Shown here: one piece after another, positions 17,084 through 25,087 of the stretch
Numbering within the stretch: position 1 is the stretch's first letter
How the letters are laid out: each line of letters begins with the position of its first letter
Source: Alphaproteobacteria bacterium
GTDB taxonomy: Bacteria > Myxococcota_A > UBA796 > GCA-2862545
NCBI GenBank assembly: GCA_020632955.1
Contig: JACKEO010000002.1
Location: forward strand, 323,584-387,583
DNA: 64,000 nt
Reading direction: 5' to 3'
Notes under the pieces: model-generated
What the model saw: the letters and a program-made list of their open reading frames with translations, nothing else
What the model was told of the DNA's origin: nothing
The model's database searches: none
Translations under genes and position numbers: made by a program

Positions 17084-18000
17084 TGCGCCTCCCAGGCCGC
17101 GGCCGCGGCCGCCGGATCGGGCGGCGCCTCCCCGTGGCGCGCCGCGTACACCGGGTGGGTGCCGGAGCAGTGGGCACGCACGGCGCAGGCCTCGCAGGCG
17201 GCCCACGGGTGGAAGCGCTCCTCGTTGGGCGCCGACAGCACGCGCAGGCCCGGCGCGGAGGCCAGGGACAGGGGGACGCGACACCACGGCAGGTTCACCA
17301 CCTGCAGGTGCGGCGCGCCCTCGGCCGCCACCGCCCGGGCCAGCCCGCGCACCACCTCGGCGTAGTCCGGGTACTGGTCGACGTAGGCCGGCGTGGGCGC
17401 GGCGATGTCGGGGTGGAAGACCCGCACCGTGAAGGTGGTGGCGCCGAGCTCCCCCGCCCACGCCGCCAGGTCGGCCAGCTCGTGGGCGTTGCGCGCCGTG
17501 AGCACGGTGCCCAGCTCCACCTCCACCCCCGCCGCCTGCGCCGCCGCCAGCCCCGCCGCGAGGCGCTCCAGCGCGTCGGGCACCCCGGTGATCGCGGCGG
17601 CGGTGGCCGGGTCCCGCGACCAGAGCGTGAGGTGCACGCGCACCCCGGCGCCCGCGAGATGCCGGGCGAGCCGCCCGTCGGCCAGCCGGAAGCCCGGCGT
17701 GGTGACGCGCACGGCCACTCCCCGCCCGCGCAGCAGGGTCACGAGATCGAGCAGGCCCGGGAAGGCGAGCACGTCGTCGGAGACCAGCTCCACCTCGCCG
17801 GGCGCGTGGGCATCGAGCAGCGCGGCCACCTCGTCCAGCACCTCCTGCACGAGCCGAGGTCGCGAGGGCACCGGGTGGCGGTGGCTGCGCAGGGACACGG
17901 GACAGAACACGCACGACAGGGTGCAGGGCGCGAGCGAGCCGTGCAGGTCGAGGAGCAGGCCCCGGCTGCCGAGGGGGTGCGTGCGGACGAGACCGGGCAT
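17065..18000 (-). CDS. radical SAM protein with SPASM-like C-terminus
   Basis: The 311-residue product has the cluster motif CTLSCVFC (CX3CX2C, Cys26/30/33) near the N-terminus, followed by a typical partial TIM-barrel. Cysteine-rich segments at the C-terminus (LPWCRVPLS, CEACAVRAHCSG) look like an auxiliary-cluster SPASM/twitch region. Such enzymes modify peptides or sugars by radical chemistry. No precursor peptide is apparent within 500 bases. ATG 18000 has only a weak ribosome site. It overlaps the SGNH hydrolase gene by 19 bases and lies 71 bases downstream of the membrane kinase gene. Confidence 0.75.
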   Translation of the reverse strand: MPGLVRTHPLGSRGLLLDLHGSLAPCTLSCVFCPVSLRSHRHPVPSRPRLVQEVLDEVAALLDAHAPGEVELVSDDVLAFPGLLDLVTLLRGRGVAVRVTTPGFRLADGRLARHLAGAGVRVHLTLWSRDPATAAAITGVPDALERLAAGLAAAQAAGVEVELGTVLTARNAHELADLAAWAGELGATTFTVRVFHPDIAAPTPAYVDQYPDYAEVVRGLARAVAAEGAPHLQVVNLPWCRVPLSLASAPGLRVLSAPNEERFHPWAACEACAVRAHCSGTHPVYAARHGEAPPDPAAAAAAWEAQCDRLR

Positions 18001-18071
18001 CCGACGAGTCTGACCCGACGGACGGAGGGCGGCCAGCGTCGGCCGGGCACCCTCGTCCCGTCGGACCCGAC

Positions 18072-19649
18072 CTACGACGGGCTCCACGTGGCGTCGGCCG
18101 CGCCCGGGTCCACGGGGTCTCCGGACGGCGTGGCGTGGCCCTCCCCCCGTGCCCACGACGCCGCCGCGTCCGTCGAGGTCCAGGCCGGCAGGTCGAGGGC
18201 CTCCAGCGCCTCCGCCACCTCCCGCGCCGAGGCGGGCCGATCCGCGGGGTCCTTGGCGAGCAGGCGCGCCACGAGGCGCTCCAGATCCCGCGGGATGGGC
18301 TGGGGCGCCACCGCACCGAGCGGTCGCGGCGTCTCGGTGGCGTGCGCCACGAGCCAGGCCCCCACCGTGCCGGCACGGAAGACGTGCTCGCCCGCGAGCA
18401 GCCAGAAGGCGATGCAGCCCAGGCCGTAGAGATCGCTGCGGGGCGTGGCCTGGTCGCGCTGCGCCATCTCGGGGGCCATCGCCACGGGCGAGCCCAGCAG
18501 CGCGCCCCCCGCGGTGAGCTGCGCGGCCTCGGGGTCCACCTCCCGGGCCAGCCCGAAGTCGAGCACGGTGGCCACGTCGTGCACCGTGCCCCGACGGCAC
18601 AGCATCACGTTCGCGGGCTTCACGTCGCGGTGCACCAGCCCGGCCTCGTGGGCCTCGGCGAGCGCGTCGCAGATCTGCAGCAGCACATGGCGCACCCGCG
18701 CGGGCGGCAGCGGTCCCTGGTCGGCCACGAGCCGGTCCAGGTCGACGCCGTCGAGCAGCTCCATCGCGTAGTAGAAGACGCCGTCCTCGGTGGTGCCGAA
18801 GTCGAAGACGCGGATCGTGTGGGGCGACCGGAGCTGCGCCGTCACCCGCGCCTCGCGCTCGAAGCGCGCCAGCAGGTCGGCCCGACTGGCCTCCGAGCCC
18901 GTGAGCCTCCCCGGACGCACGAGCTTCACCGCCACGGGCTGGGCGAGGCGGCGGTGACGGGCCACCCACACCTCCCCCATGCCGCCGGCGCCGAGGCGAC
19001 GCTCCAGCCGCCACGCCCCCATCTCCTGGGCGCGCTCGGCCTGCGCGCGCAGGTCGAAGAGCGAGGTGGCCGTGACCCACGCCAGCGGGAGCGCGAAGAG
19101 ATCGGGCGCGTGCAGCCACAGCCACAGGTTCCACGGCGGCATCGGGTGGCCCCGCGTGACGAAGGCGCCGAGCACCAGGGGATCGGCGAGCACCCCCAGC
19201 ACCGCAGCCAGGAGGAAGCGGCGCGGCGGCACAGGGATGATGACCGCGAACAGCAGCAACGCCACGGCCACGGGGCTGACCCCGCGCACGACGTCGCTGG
19301 CCACGTAGGGCAGCCCGTGCCGGAACACCGCGGCGAGCACGCAGCTGAGCACGAGCCAGACGAGGCCCAGGTCGACGCGGCGCGCCGCGGGGGGGGAGGG
19401 CCGCGCCACGCCCCAGGCCATCAGGGCACTCGCCACCACCCACAGCGCCAACGGCCACCAGGGCCGGGTGTGCGCCGCCCGATCTCCCAGGTTGTCCTGG
19501 CGCAGGGCCACGAGGGCCAGCCCGCCGAGCCCGAAGCCCGCCGCCAGCCGCCCCACGAACCCGAGGCGACGGATGGCCACGTCCTGCCAGGCCGGGATCG
19601 CCTGGCCGAGCATCCCGCGCGCGGTGTCGAGGACGAGCCCCGAAGGCAT
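18072..19649 (-). CDS. membrane Ser/Thr protein kinase with N-terminal multi-TM domain
   Basis: The 525-residue product begins at ATG 19649 with GGAGG. Unusually for bacterial STKs, the membrane part is N-terminal: about five hydrophobic helices lie in residues 35-195, then a cytoplasmic Hanks-type kinase domain (about 213-485). It is complete: glycine loop GAGGMGEVW, VAVK lysine 242, HRDVKPAN with Asp342, DFG 364-366, and APEMAQRD in the activation segment. The short tail is low complexity. The N-terminal part may sense membrane state or small ligands (inference). It is divergent from the beta-helix lipoprotein and upstream of the radical SAM/SGNH pair on the same strand. Confidence 0.9.
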   Translation of the reverse strand: MPSGLVLDTARGMLGQAIPAWQDVAIRRLGFVGRLAAGFGLGGLALVALRQDNLGDRAAHTRPWWPLALWVVASALMAWGVARPSPPAARRVDLGLVWLVLSCVLAAVFRHGLPYVASDVVRGVSPVAVALLLFAVIIPVPPRRFLLAAVLGVLADPLVLGAFVTRGHPMPPWNLWLWLHAPDLFALPLAWVTATSLFDLRAQAERAQEMGAWRLERRLGAGGMGEVWVARHRRLAQPVAVKLVRPGRLTGSEASRADLLARFEREARVTAQLRSPHTIRVFDFGTTEDGVFYYAMELLDGVDLDRLVADQGPLPPARVRHVLLQICDALAEAHEAGLVHRDVKPANVMLCRRGTVHDVATVLDFGLAREVDPEAAQLTAGGALLGSPVAMAPEMAQRDQATPRSDLYGLGCIAFWLLAGEHVFRAGTVGAWLVAHATETPRPLGAVAPQPIPRDLERLVARLLAKDPADRPASAREVAEALEALDLPAWTSTDAAASWARGEGHATPSGDPVDPGAADATWSPS

Positions 19650-19765
19650 GCCACCTCCGCCGGCACGGTAGCACCGGCGCCCCCCGGGAGCGCCCGGATC
19701 GGGCCCGCTTGCACCCACCCGACATCGGGGGCATACCCGGAGGGCCCCCTGCCGGAAGCTCCACG
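19650..19765. promoter_or_regulatory. divergent promoter region
   Basis: This is the spacer between the kinase (-) and the beta-helix lipoprotein (+). TACCGT (19665-19670, minus strand) lies 15 bases before the kinase ATG and could be its -10 element. Nothing comparable is seen for the plus-strand gene. Confidence 0.3.
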
Positions 19766-21403
19766 ATGTCCCCGTTCGCTCGCCCACTCCGGCGGATGCT
19801 GCGCCCCGGCGCACGCGTGCTGGTGGCCGTCGCCGTCGTCAGCACCGTCGTGGCGGGCTGCGAGGGCCCGAAGAACCTGATCCGCAGCTTCGACAAGGCG
19901 GGCGACGACACCGACGCCGCCGACGACAGCTCCGACAGCGGCGCCGACTCCGGGTCCGACAGCTCCGACAGCGGCACCGACAGCGCCGACAGCGGCGTCG
20001 ACAGCGGCACCGAGACCGACGCGCCCTGCGTGCCCACCGGCGTCGACCTGCCGGATCCCGACGGCGTGGACGCCGACTGCGACGGCATCGACGGCGAGGC
20101 CGCGCGCGCGGTGTTCGTGGCACCCACCGGCAACGACGACAGCGGCGACGGCAGCCTCGGCACCCCCCTGAAGAGCCTCGAGGCCGCCCTCGCGAAGGTG
20201 GCCCAGACCCCGGGCAAGGACCACGTCTACCTGTCGGAGGGCACCTTCACGGGCACCCTCGACCTCGTGGACGGCGTCTCGGTCTTCGGCGGCTACAGCT
20301 CCACGGGGGGGTGGGCGCGGGTGCCCGGCCTCGTCACCGAGATCCGCGGCACGCCCGACGCCTCGGGCGACGTCGTGGCGTTGCGAGCGGTCGACCTGAC
20401 CAGCCGCACGGTGGTGGCCGACGTCACCCTCACGAGCCCCGCCCCCACCCAGCCGGGCGCCTCCAGCGTGGGCGCCCTGGTGGTGCGCAGCCCCGGCCTC
20501 GAGCTCGTCGGCGTGACGGTGTCCGCGGGCCGCGGCGAGCGTGGCGCCGACGGCGTGGACGGCGCCGACGGCGATCCGGGCGACGAGGGCGACCCCGGCG
20601 TGGGGGGCACCTGCAGCACGGGCTGCCGCTCGCTCTCGGCCCCCATGGGCGGCGCCGGCGGGGCCTCGCCCTGCGGCCACACGGGCCTCCAGGGCCTGCA
20701 GGGCGGCGGCGCCACCAACCAGTCCGGCCAGTGCGGTTCGGGCACCCTCGTCCCCCGCGACGGCAACCCGGGTGACCCCGGCGACGACGGCGACGATGGC
20801 CAGGGCGGAGCCGACGGGGCCTTCGACACCGATCTGCGCTGGCACGGCGGTCCGGGCACCGACGGCACCGACGGCACCGACGGCACCGGGGGCAAGGGCG
20901 GCCTCGGCGGGCCGTCGTACTGCACCACGAACTGCGGCGCGCTCCAGTCCGGGTCCAGCGGCGGCGGCGGCGGCGGCGGCGCGTGCGCCGCCACGCTCGG
21001 CACCGGCGGCGGCGCCGGGGGCGGCTCCTTCGCCGTGGTGATCCTCGACAGCCCGGGGGCCGTGGTGCGCGACAGCACCCTGGCGGCGTCCGACGGCGGC
21101 GCGGGCGGTCGCGGTGGCCGCGGCGGTCGCGGCGGCACCGGCGGCGCCGGCGGCAGCGGCAAGACCATCACCTGCGCCCTCGGCACCTCGTCCAGCGGAC
21201 GTGGCGGCAAGGGCGGCGACGGCGGCGACGGCGGCGAGGGTGGCGGGGGCGCCGGCGGCCCCTCCTTCGCGCTGTGGATCGAGGGCAGCCTGCCCACGCT
21301 GGCGGGCAACACGCTGACCCACGGCAGCGGCGGGGCGGGCGGCACGTCGGCGGGGGCAGGCGGCAGCCCCGGCGCGAGCGGCGAGACGCGCGTCATCCCC
21401 TGA
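19766..21403 (+). CDS. glycine-rich DUF1565-like beta-helix lipoprotein
   Basis: Starting at ATG 19766 (GGAAG upstream), the 545-residue protein has a lipobox VVAGC, an acidic DSSDSGADSGSDSSDSG stalk, then FVAPTGNDDSGDGSLGTPLKS and YLSEGTFTG, the opening pattern of DUF1565/right-handed beta-helix proteins. The rest alternates helix-like rungs with glycine-rich loops such as GADGVDGADGDPGDEGDPG, GTDGTDGTDGTGG and GGRGGRGGRGGTGGAGG, a collagen-like or PE_PGRS-like composition. Cysteine pairs recur in CSTGC and CTTNC. It is probably a long surface fibre or adhesin. The function is unknown. The low-complexity DNA makes it prone to length variation. Confidence 0.75.
   Translation: MSPFARPLRRMLRPGARVLVAVAVVSTVVAGCEGPKNLIRSFDKAGDDTDAADDSSDSGADSGSDSSDSGTDSADSGVDSGTETDAPCVPTGVDLPDPDGVDADCDGIDGEAARAVFVAPTGNDDSGDGSLGTPLKSLEAALAKVAQTPGKDHVYLSEGTFTGTLDLVDGVSVFGGYSSTGGWARVPGLVTEIRGTPDASGDVVALRAVDLTSRTVVADVTLTSPAPTQPGASSVGALVVRSPGLELVGVTVSAGRGERGADGVDGADGDPGDEGDPGVGGTCSTGCRSLSAPMGGAGGASPCGHTGLQGLQGGGATNQSGQCGSGTLVPRDGNPGDPGDDGDDGQGGADGAFDTDLRWHGGPGTDGTDGTDGTGGKGGLGGPSYCTTNCGALQSGSSGGGGGGGACAATLGTGGGAGGGSFAVVILDSPGAVVRDSTLAASDGGAGGRGGRGGRGGTGGAGGSGKTITCALGTSSSGRGGKGGDGGDGGEGGGGAGGPSFALWIEGSLPTLAGNTLTHGSGGAGGTSAGAGGSPGASGETRVIP
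20855..20890 (+). repeat. 9-bp tandem repeat encoding GTD
   Basis: GGCACCGAC is repeated three times without change (20855-20881), followed by one variant, GGCACCGGG. It encodes Gly-Thr-Asp units within the glycine-rich lipoprotein and could change copy number in frame. Confidence 0.8.
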
Positions 21404-21510
21404 GCGTGGCGCCGGGGCAGGTGCGACGTCCCAGGTTGTCCCCGGCAGACCCGTGGCCCCGCGTGGCCTCCGTCCCCAGGCTAGCGGACCCGTACGACCC
21501 GGGAGGGACC

Positions 21511-22146
21511 ATGGAGATCGTCGACGGCAAGCACACGCGGATCCGCTTCGACGGCACGCGCTGCATCCACAGCCGGGCCTGCGTCCTGTCGCAGCCGGCG
21601 GTGTTCAAGGCCAACGTGCAGGGTCCGTGGATCGATCCCGACGCCGCCAGCCCCGAGGAGCTGCTCGCCCTGGCCGAGCGCTGCCCGTCGGGCGCCATCG
21701 CCGTGGAGCGCCTCGACGGCGGCGCGCAGGAGCAGCCGTCGGGCCGCAACGTGGTCGCGGTGCTCGAGAACGGCCCGTACGCCGTGCGCGGTGACCTGCA
21801 GGTGGGCGGCGCCGCCGCGGGCACGCGGGCCACGCTGTGCCGCTGCGGCGCCTCGAAGCGCAAGCCCTTCTGCGACGGCTCCCACCACGAGGCCGGGTTC
21901 ACCGCCACCGGCGAGTTCCCGCCCCCCGCGAGCCTGCCCGACTGGGGCGAGCCCGGTCCCCTGTCGGTGCAGGCCCAGCCCGACGGTCCCCTGCGCATCG
22001 AGGGCGCCCACGAGGTCACCTGCGGCACCGGGCGCGCCGTGAAGCGCGGCACCCGCGCCTTCCTCTGCCGCTGCGGCGCGTCGGGGAACAAGCCCTTCTG
22101 CGACGGCACCCACACCAAGGTGGGCTTCACCGCGCCGGGGAGCTGA
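21511..22146 (+). CDS. Fer4_19 plus double CDGSH iron-sulfur protein
   Basis: This 211-residue soluble protein starts at ATG 21511 with GGGAGGG upstream. The N-terminal part has the spaced cysteines of a divergent 4Fe-4S mono-cluster domain (CIHSRAC and RCPSGAI). Two CDGSH (mitoNEET-type) motifs follow: CRCGASKRKPFCDGSH and CRCGASGNKPFCDGTH, each giving a 3-Cys/1-His 2Fe-2S site, with Thr replacing Ser in the second. Up to three clusters per chain are expected. Such proteins act in redox or Fe-S transfer, and bacterial versions are poorly characterised. A GNAT gene follows 34 bases downstream on the same strand. Confidence 0.9.
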   Translation: MEIVDGKHTRIRFDGTRCIHSRACVLSQPAVFKANVQGPWIDPDAASPEELLALAERCPSGAIAVERLDGGAQEQPSGRNVVAVLENGPYAVRGDLQVGGAAAGTRATLCRCGASKRKPFCDGSHHEAGFTATGEFPPPASLPDWGEPGPLSVQAQPDGPLRIEGAHEVTCGTGRAVKRGTRAFLCRCGASGNKPFCDGTHTKVGFTAPGS

Positions 22147-22180
22147 CCTCGGCGCGGAGGACAGCCCCCCGGAGTCCCCC

Positions 22181-22678
22181 CTGCGCACCCGTCCCGAGCA
22201 CCCCGACGACCTCGCGGCCATCCGCCGCGTGCACCTCGCCGCCTTCCCCGGGCCCGGCGAGGCCGACCTCGTGGACGCGCTGCGACGCACGGCCCGGCTC
22301 ACGCTGTCCCGCGTGGGGGAGGTGGACGGGGCCGTGGTGGGCCACGTGGCCCTCAGCCCGGTCACCGTGGCGGGGGCCACGGGCGGGCTCGGCCTGGCGC
22401 CGGTCGCCGTGCTGCCCGAGCACCAGGGCAGGGGCCTCGGCGGCGCCCTCGTGGTCGACGCCCTCGGTGCGGCCCGGGCGCAGGGTGCGGCCTTCGTGGT
22501 GCTGCTCGGCGACCCCGGCTGGTACGCCCGCTTCGGCTTCCGCCCCGCGTCCACGTGGGGGCTGCACGACGCCTGGGGCGGCGGCGACGCCTTCCAGGCG
22601 GTGCAGCTGCAGCCGGGAGCCCTCGACGGCGCCCGCGGCGTCGTGGCCTACGACCCGGCCTTCGACGACCTCGGCTGA
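22181..22678 (+). CDS. GNAT-family N-acetyltransferase, probable CTG start
   Basis: The frame encodes a compact GNAT domain: LRTRPEHPDDLAAIRRVH at the start, VGHVALSPV, LAPVAVLPEHQGRGLGGALV (the acetyl-CoA loop, motif A) and LGDPGWYARFGFRPAS at the end. It resembles the YhbS/predicted N-acetyltransferase type. No ATG, GTG or TTG lies in frame between the preceding stop and the conserved first strand. The only candidate for a full-length domain is CTG 22181, preceded by GGAG at six bases. The alternative GTG 22229 would remove strand 1. About 165 residues from CTG. Substrate unknown. Confidence 0.75.
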   Translation: MRTRPEHPDDLAAIRRVHLAAFPGPGEADLVDALRRTARLTLSRVGEVDGAVVGHVALSPVTVAGATGGLGLAPVAVLPEHQGRGLGGALVVDALGAARAQGAAFVVLLGDPGWYARFGFRPASTWGLHDAWGGGDAFQAVQLQPGALDGARGVVAYDPAFDDLG

Positions 22679-22682
22679 CCGG

Positions 22683-23354
22683 TCAGCGCCAGACCACCAC
22701 CTCGTCCAGCGCCTTGCGCCGCAGATCCGGCACCGTGGCGTCGGCGGCCGGGTAGCCCACGGGGAAGAGGATGTAGGGCTGCTCGTGGCGCGGGCGCTCC
22801 AGCACCTCCGACAGGAAGGTCATGGGCGACGGCGTGTGCGTGAGCGTGGCCAGCCCCATCTCGTGCAGGGCCGCGATGAAGAACCCCGCGGCGATGCCGC
22901 AGCTCTCGCGCACGTAGTAGTGCGTGCGCCGCTCGCCATCGGTGCAGAGGCCGTGGCGCTGCGCGAAGAGCACCACGATCCAGGGCGCCGTCTCGAGGTA
23001 GGGCTTGCGCCAGTCGGTGCCCAGCGGGGCCAGCGCCTCGAGCCACTCCTCGGGCATCCGCCCTCCCTCGTAGCTGCGATGCTCCTCCTCCTCGGCGGCC
23101 ACCCGGATGCGGCGCTTGAGGTCGGGGTCCTGCACGGCCACGAAGGTCCACGGCTGCCGGTGGGCGCCGCTCGGGGCGGTGCTCGCGGTGCGGATGGCCG
23201 AGGCCACCAGGTCCTGGGGCACGGGCTCGTCGGAGAAGAAGCGCACCGAGCGGCGCGCGGCCATCCGGTCGTGGAAGGCCTGGGCGCGCGACCGCATCTC
23301 GTCGAGCGGCAGGCGCTCGGGGCGGTAGGGCACGGGCCGGTACGCGTCGGGCAT
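22683..23354 (-). CDS. iodotyrosine deiodinase-like nitroreductase-family flavoprotein
   Basis: This 223-residue protein belongs to the FMN nitroreductase superfamily, and its segments match vertebrate iodotyrosine deiodinase more closely than ordinary nitroreductases: RRSVRFFSDEPVP, TASTAPSGAHRQPWTF, the acidic EEEEHRSYEGGRM lid, TDWRKPYLETAPW and LFPVGYPAADATVPDLRRK. The three residues that hold the zwitterion of the halotyrosine in IYD (Glu, Tyr, Lys) appear at Glu91, Tyr95 and Lys117. The start is ATG 23354 with GGGGAGG. It may dehalogenate halotyrosines or use another amino-acid-like phenol. It is convergent with the GNAT gene, four bases apart. Confidence 0.82.
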   Translation of the reverse strand: MPDAYRPVPYRPERLPLDEMRSRAQAFHDRMAARRSVRFFSDEPVPQDLVASAIRTASTAPSGAHRQPWTFVAVQDPDLKRRIRVAAEEEEHRSYEGGRMPEEWLEALAPLGTDWRKPYLETAPWIVVLFAQRHGLCTDGERRTHYYVRESCGIAAGFFIAALHEMGLATLTHTPSPMTFLSEVLERPRHEQPYILFPVGYPAADATVPDLRRKALDEVVVWR

Positions 23355-23541
23355 GGATCCTCCCCACCACGTGGCCCCACGTGGCGGGTGCCGGTCGGGG
23401 ACACGCGGTCCTCCTGCGTACGCCGGCCAGCGCGACGACGCCCCCCCTCCGACCGCAGCCCACGCTCACGTGCGCACGGTGCCTCCTCGGAGGACGCGCC
23501 GCGACCGGCTACACCTCGTGCGAGCCTCCCCCGAGGTCCCC

Positions 23542-24450
23542 ATGGCGCGCCTCGTCGCCCTGCTGCTCCTCCTGCTGTCTCCCCTCGCCCACGCTGGCAC
23601 CGTGGGCTTCGAGCTGTCCTTCGCTCCCTTCCGCGGGGCGCTTGGCGACGACGAGGTCACCGCCGTGCCCGGCACCGCCACCGTGTGGTTCAACGGCATC
23701 CTGGTGGCCGAGGAGGAGGTGGAGGCCGAGCCCCTGATGGTGCTCTTCGACGCGCGCGAGGTGTCGCCCGCCGTGTGGGTCACCGCCGGATCGAACGCCC
23801 GCCTGCTGCGTCCGGGCGCGAACACCTGGAAGGTCTCCTTCGTGCCCGACGAGGCCGACGCGCCCTACGCCGCCCAGATCCGGTGGTCGGCCATCGGCGA
23901 CGAGGTGCGCACCACCGAGACGGAGGACGGCATCACCTCCACGAACGTGGTGGCCTCGGGCCGCGCCGACCGCGAGGCCCCCGGCACCACCGTGTTCGAG
24001 GGCACCTTCGAGGCCGACTGGGTGCGACGCCAGGACTGGCACGACTGGCCCGCGGTCACCGAGGTCACGCCGGAGGACCGCACGCGCATCGCCGCCCTGC
24101 TCGCCGAGCGGGCCCACTGGTTCGCGCCGCCCTTCGAGAACCTCCACACGCTGCTCAAGCGCACCGACGGCATCGACGCGCGTCGCATCCGTCGCGCGAT
24201 GTGCCTCGACGCGGCCTGGCTGGCGGGCCTGCGCATCACCGCCGTGGACCCCGATCAGCTCGACCCCGAGCTCACCGGCACCCCCATCGTGGTGCTGCGC
24301 GGGCGCCCGTGGGAGGCCGATCCCACCAAGCTCGACAAGCTGCGCAGCGACGAGAAGGCCTTCTGTGCCGCCGTGGCCCTCAGCGTGGCCTACGCCGTGC
24401 CCACCCGTGTGGTGCGCGCGCCGGACGGGAGCTGGAGCTTCCTGCGCTGA
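23542..24450 (+). CDS. secreted protein of unknown function
   Basis: I do not recognise the family. The 302-residue product has a classical signal peptide (LLLLLLSPLAHA) without a lipobox, so it should be periplasmic or secreted. The first half is beta-rich, like a pili/immunoglobulin-type sandwich (TVWFNGILVAEEEVEAEPL, LLRPGANTWKVSFVPDE). The second half is helical and contains EKAFCAAVALSVAYAVP near the end. The start ATG 23542 has GAGG seven bases upstream. Its stop codon abuts that of the convergent DUF1697 gene. Confidence 0.7.
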   Translation: MARLVALLLLLLSPLAHAGTVGFELSFAPFRGALGDDEVTAVPGTATVWFNGILVAEEEVEAEPLMVLFDAREVSPAVWVTAGSNARLLRPGANTWKVSFVPDEADAPYAAQIRWSAIGDEVRTTETEDGITSTNVVASGRADREAPGTTVFEGTFEADWVRRQDWHDWPAVTEVTPEDRTRIAALLAERAHWFAPPFENLHTLLKRTDGIDARRIRRAMCLDAAWLAGLRITAVDPDQLDPELTGTPIVVLRGRPWEADPTKLDKLRSDEKAFCAAVALSVAYAVPTRVVRAPDGSWSFLR

Positions 24451-24978
24451 TCAGGAGGCGGCCGCCTTCGCGACGAGCCGCCCCAGCGTGGTCGCCTTGC
24501 GCACCGTGAGCGGCACGCCCACCACCTTCTCCAGCAGCGGCCCCCCGAAGACCGAGGCCGAGTAGCCGCCGGCCGTGGCCCACTGCAGGTCCGCCCCGTC
24601 CACCGCGAAGCGGTCCGCGGCGCTCCCCACCTGGGCGAGGGCCTCGAGGGTGCCGTCGGGCAGGGGCAGGCGCGCGAAGGCCACGAACCGCGTGCCCCAG
24701 CCGTCGAAGGGGTCCCCGGCGGCGGCCTGCGACAGCGCCTCCAGGGTGCGCACCACCGTGGGCACCTCGAAGCCGAGCACCTCGCCGAGGTGGGCGGTGA
24801 GCCGATCGCCCAGGTCCACGGGGGAGCCCGAGGGCGCCTCGAAGCCCACGTTGCCGCTGGCGAGGAAGGTCCACGGACGCACGAGCCCGAGGGCCTCGAA
24901 GGCGGCGACGAGCTCGGGCCCCTTCACGGTGCGCTTCCCGACGTTCACCGAGCGGAGGAAGGCGACGTGCTGGACCAT
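24451..24978 (-). CDS. DUF1697 family protein
   Basis: The 175-residue protein matches DUF1697 over its full length: VAFLRSVNVGKRTVKGPELV, FLASGNVGFEA, a central RFVAFARLPLPD strand and a basic C-terminus (LTVRKATTLGRL). Family members are small cytosolic proteins of unknown biochemical role. ATG 24978 is preferred to a GTG nine bases upstream, because family members begin just before the VALLRxxNVG strand. The gene ends exactly where the convergent secreted-protein gene ends. Confidence 0.85.
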   Translation of the reverse strand: MVQHVAFLRSVNVGKRTVKGPELVAAFEALGLVRPWTFLASGNVGFEAPSGSPVDLGDRLTAHLGEVLGFEVPTVVRTLEALSQAAAGDPFDGWGTRFVAFARLPLPDGTLEALAQVGSAADRFAVDGADLQWATAGGYSASVFGGPLLEKVVGVPLTVRKATTLGRLVAKAAAS

Positions 24979-24998
24979 GTGACGCACCCCACGACGAG

Positions 24999-25028
24999 GC
25001 GCGCCCCGGTCTTCGTGCCGGGGCGCGC
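24999..25028 (-). terminator. strong GC hairpin, possible terminator
   Basis: A perfect 11-bp inverted repeat GCGCGCCCCGG / CCGGGGCGCGC with an 8-base loop lies 60 bases beyond the stop of the VWA gene, before the DUF1697 gene on the same strand. There is no T tract on either side, so it may act with Rho or as an RNA-stabilising stem. Confidence 0.5.
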
Positions 25029-25087
25029 AGGGGATCCTGCCTAGCCTGTCTCGGGGCGCAGGCGGACCACCCGGAGCGTCGCGGGCC

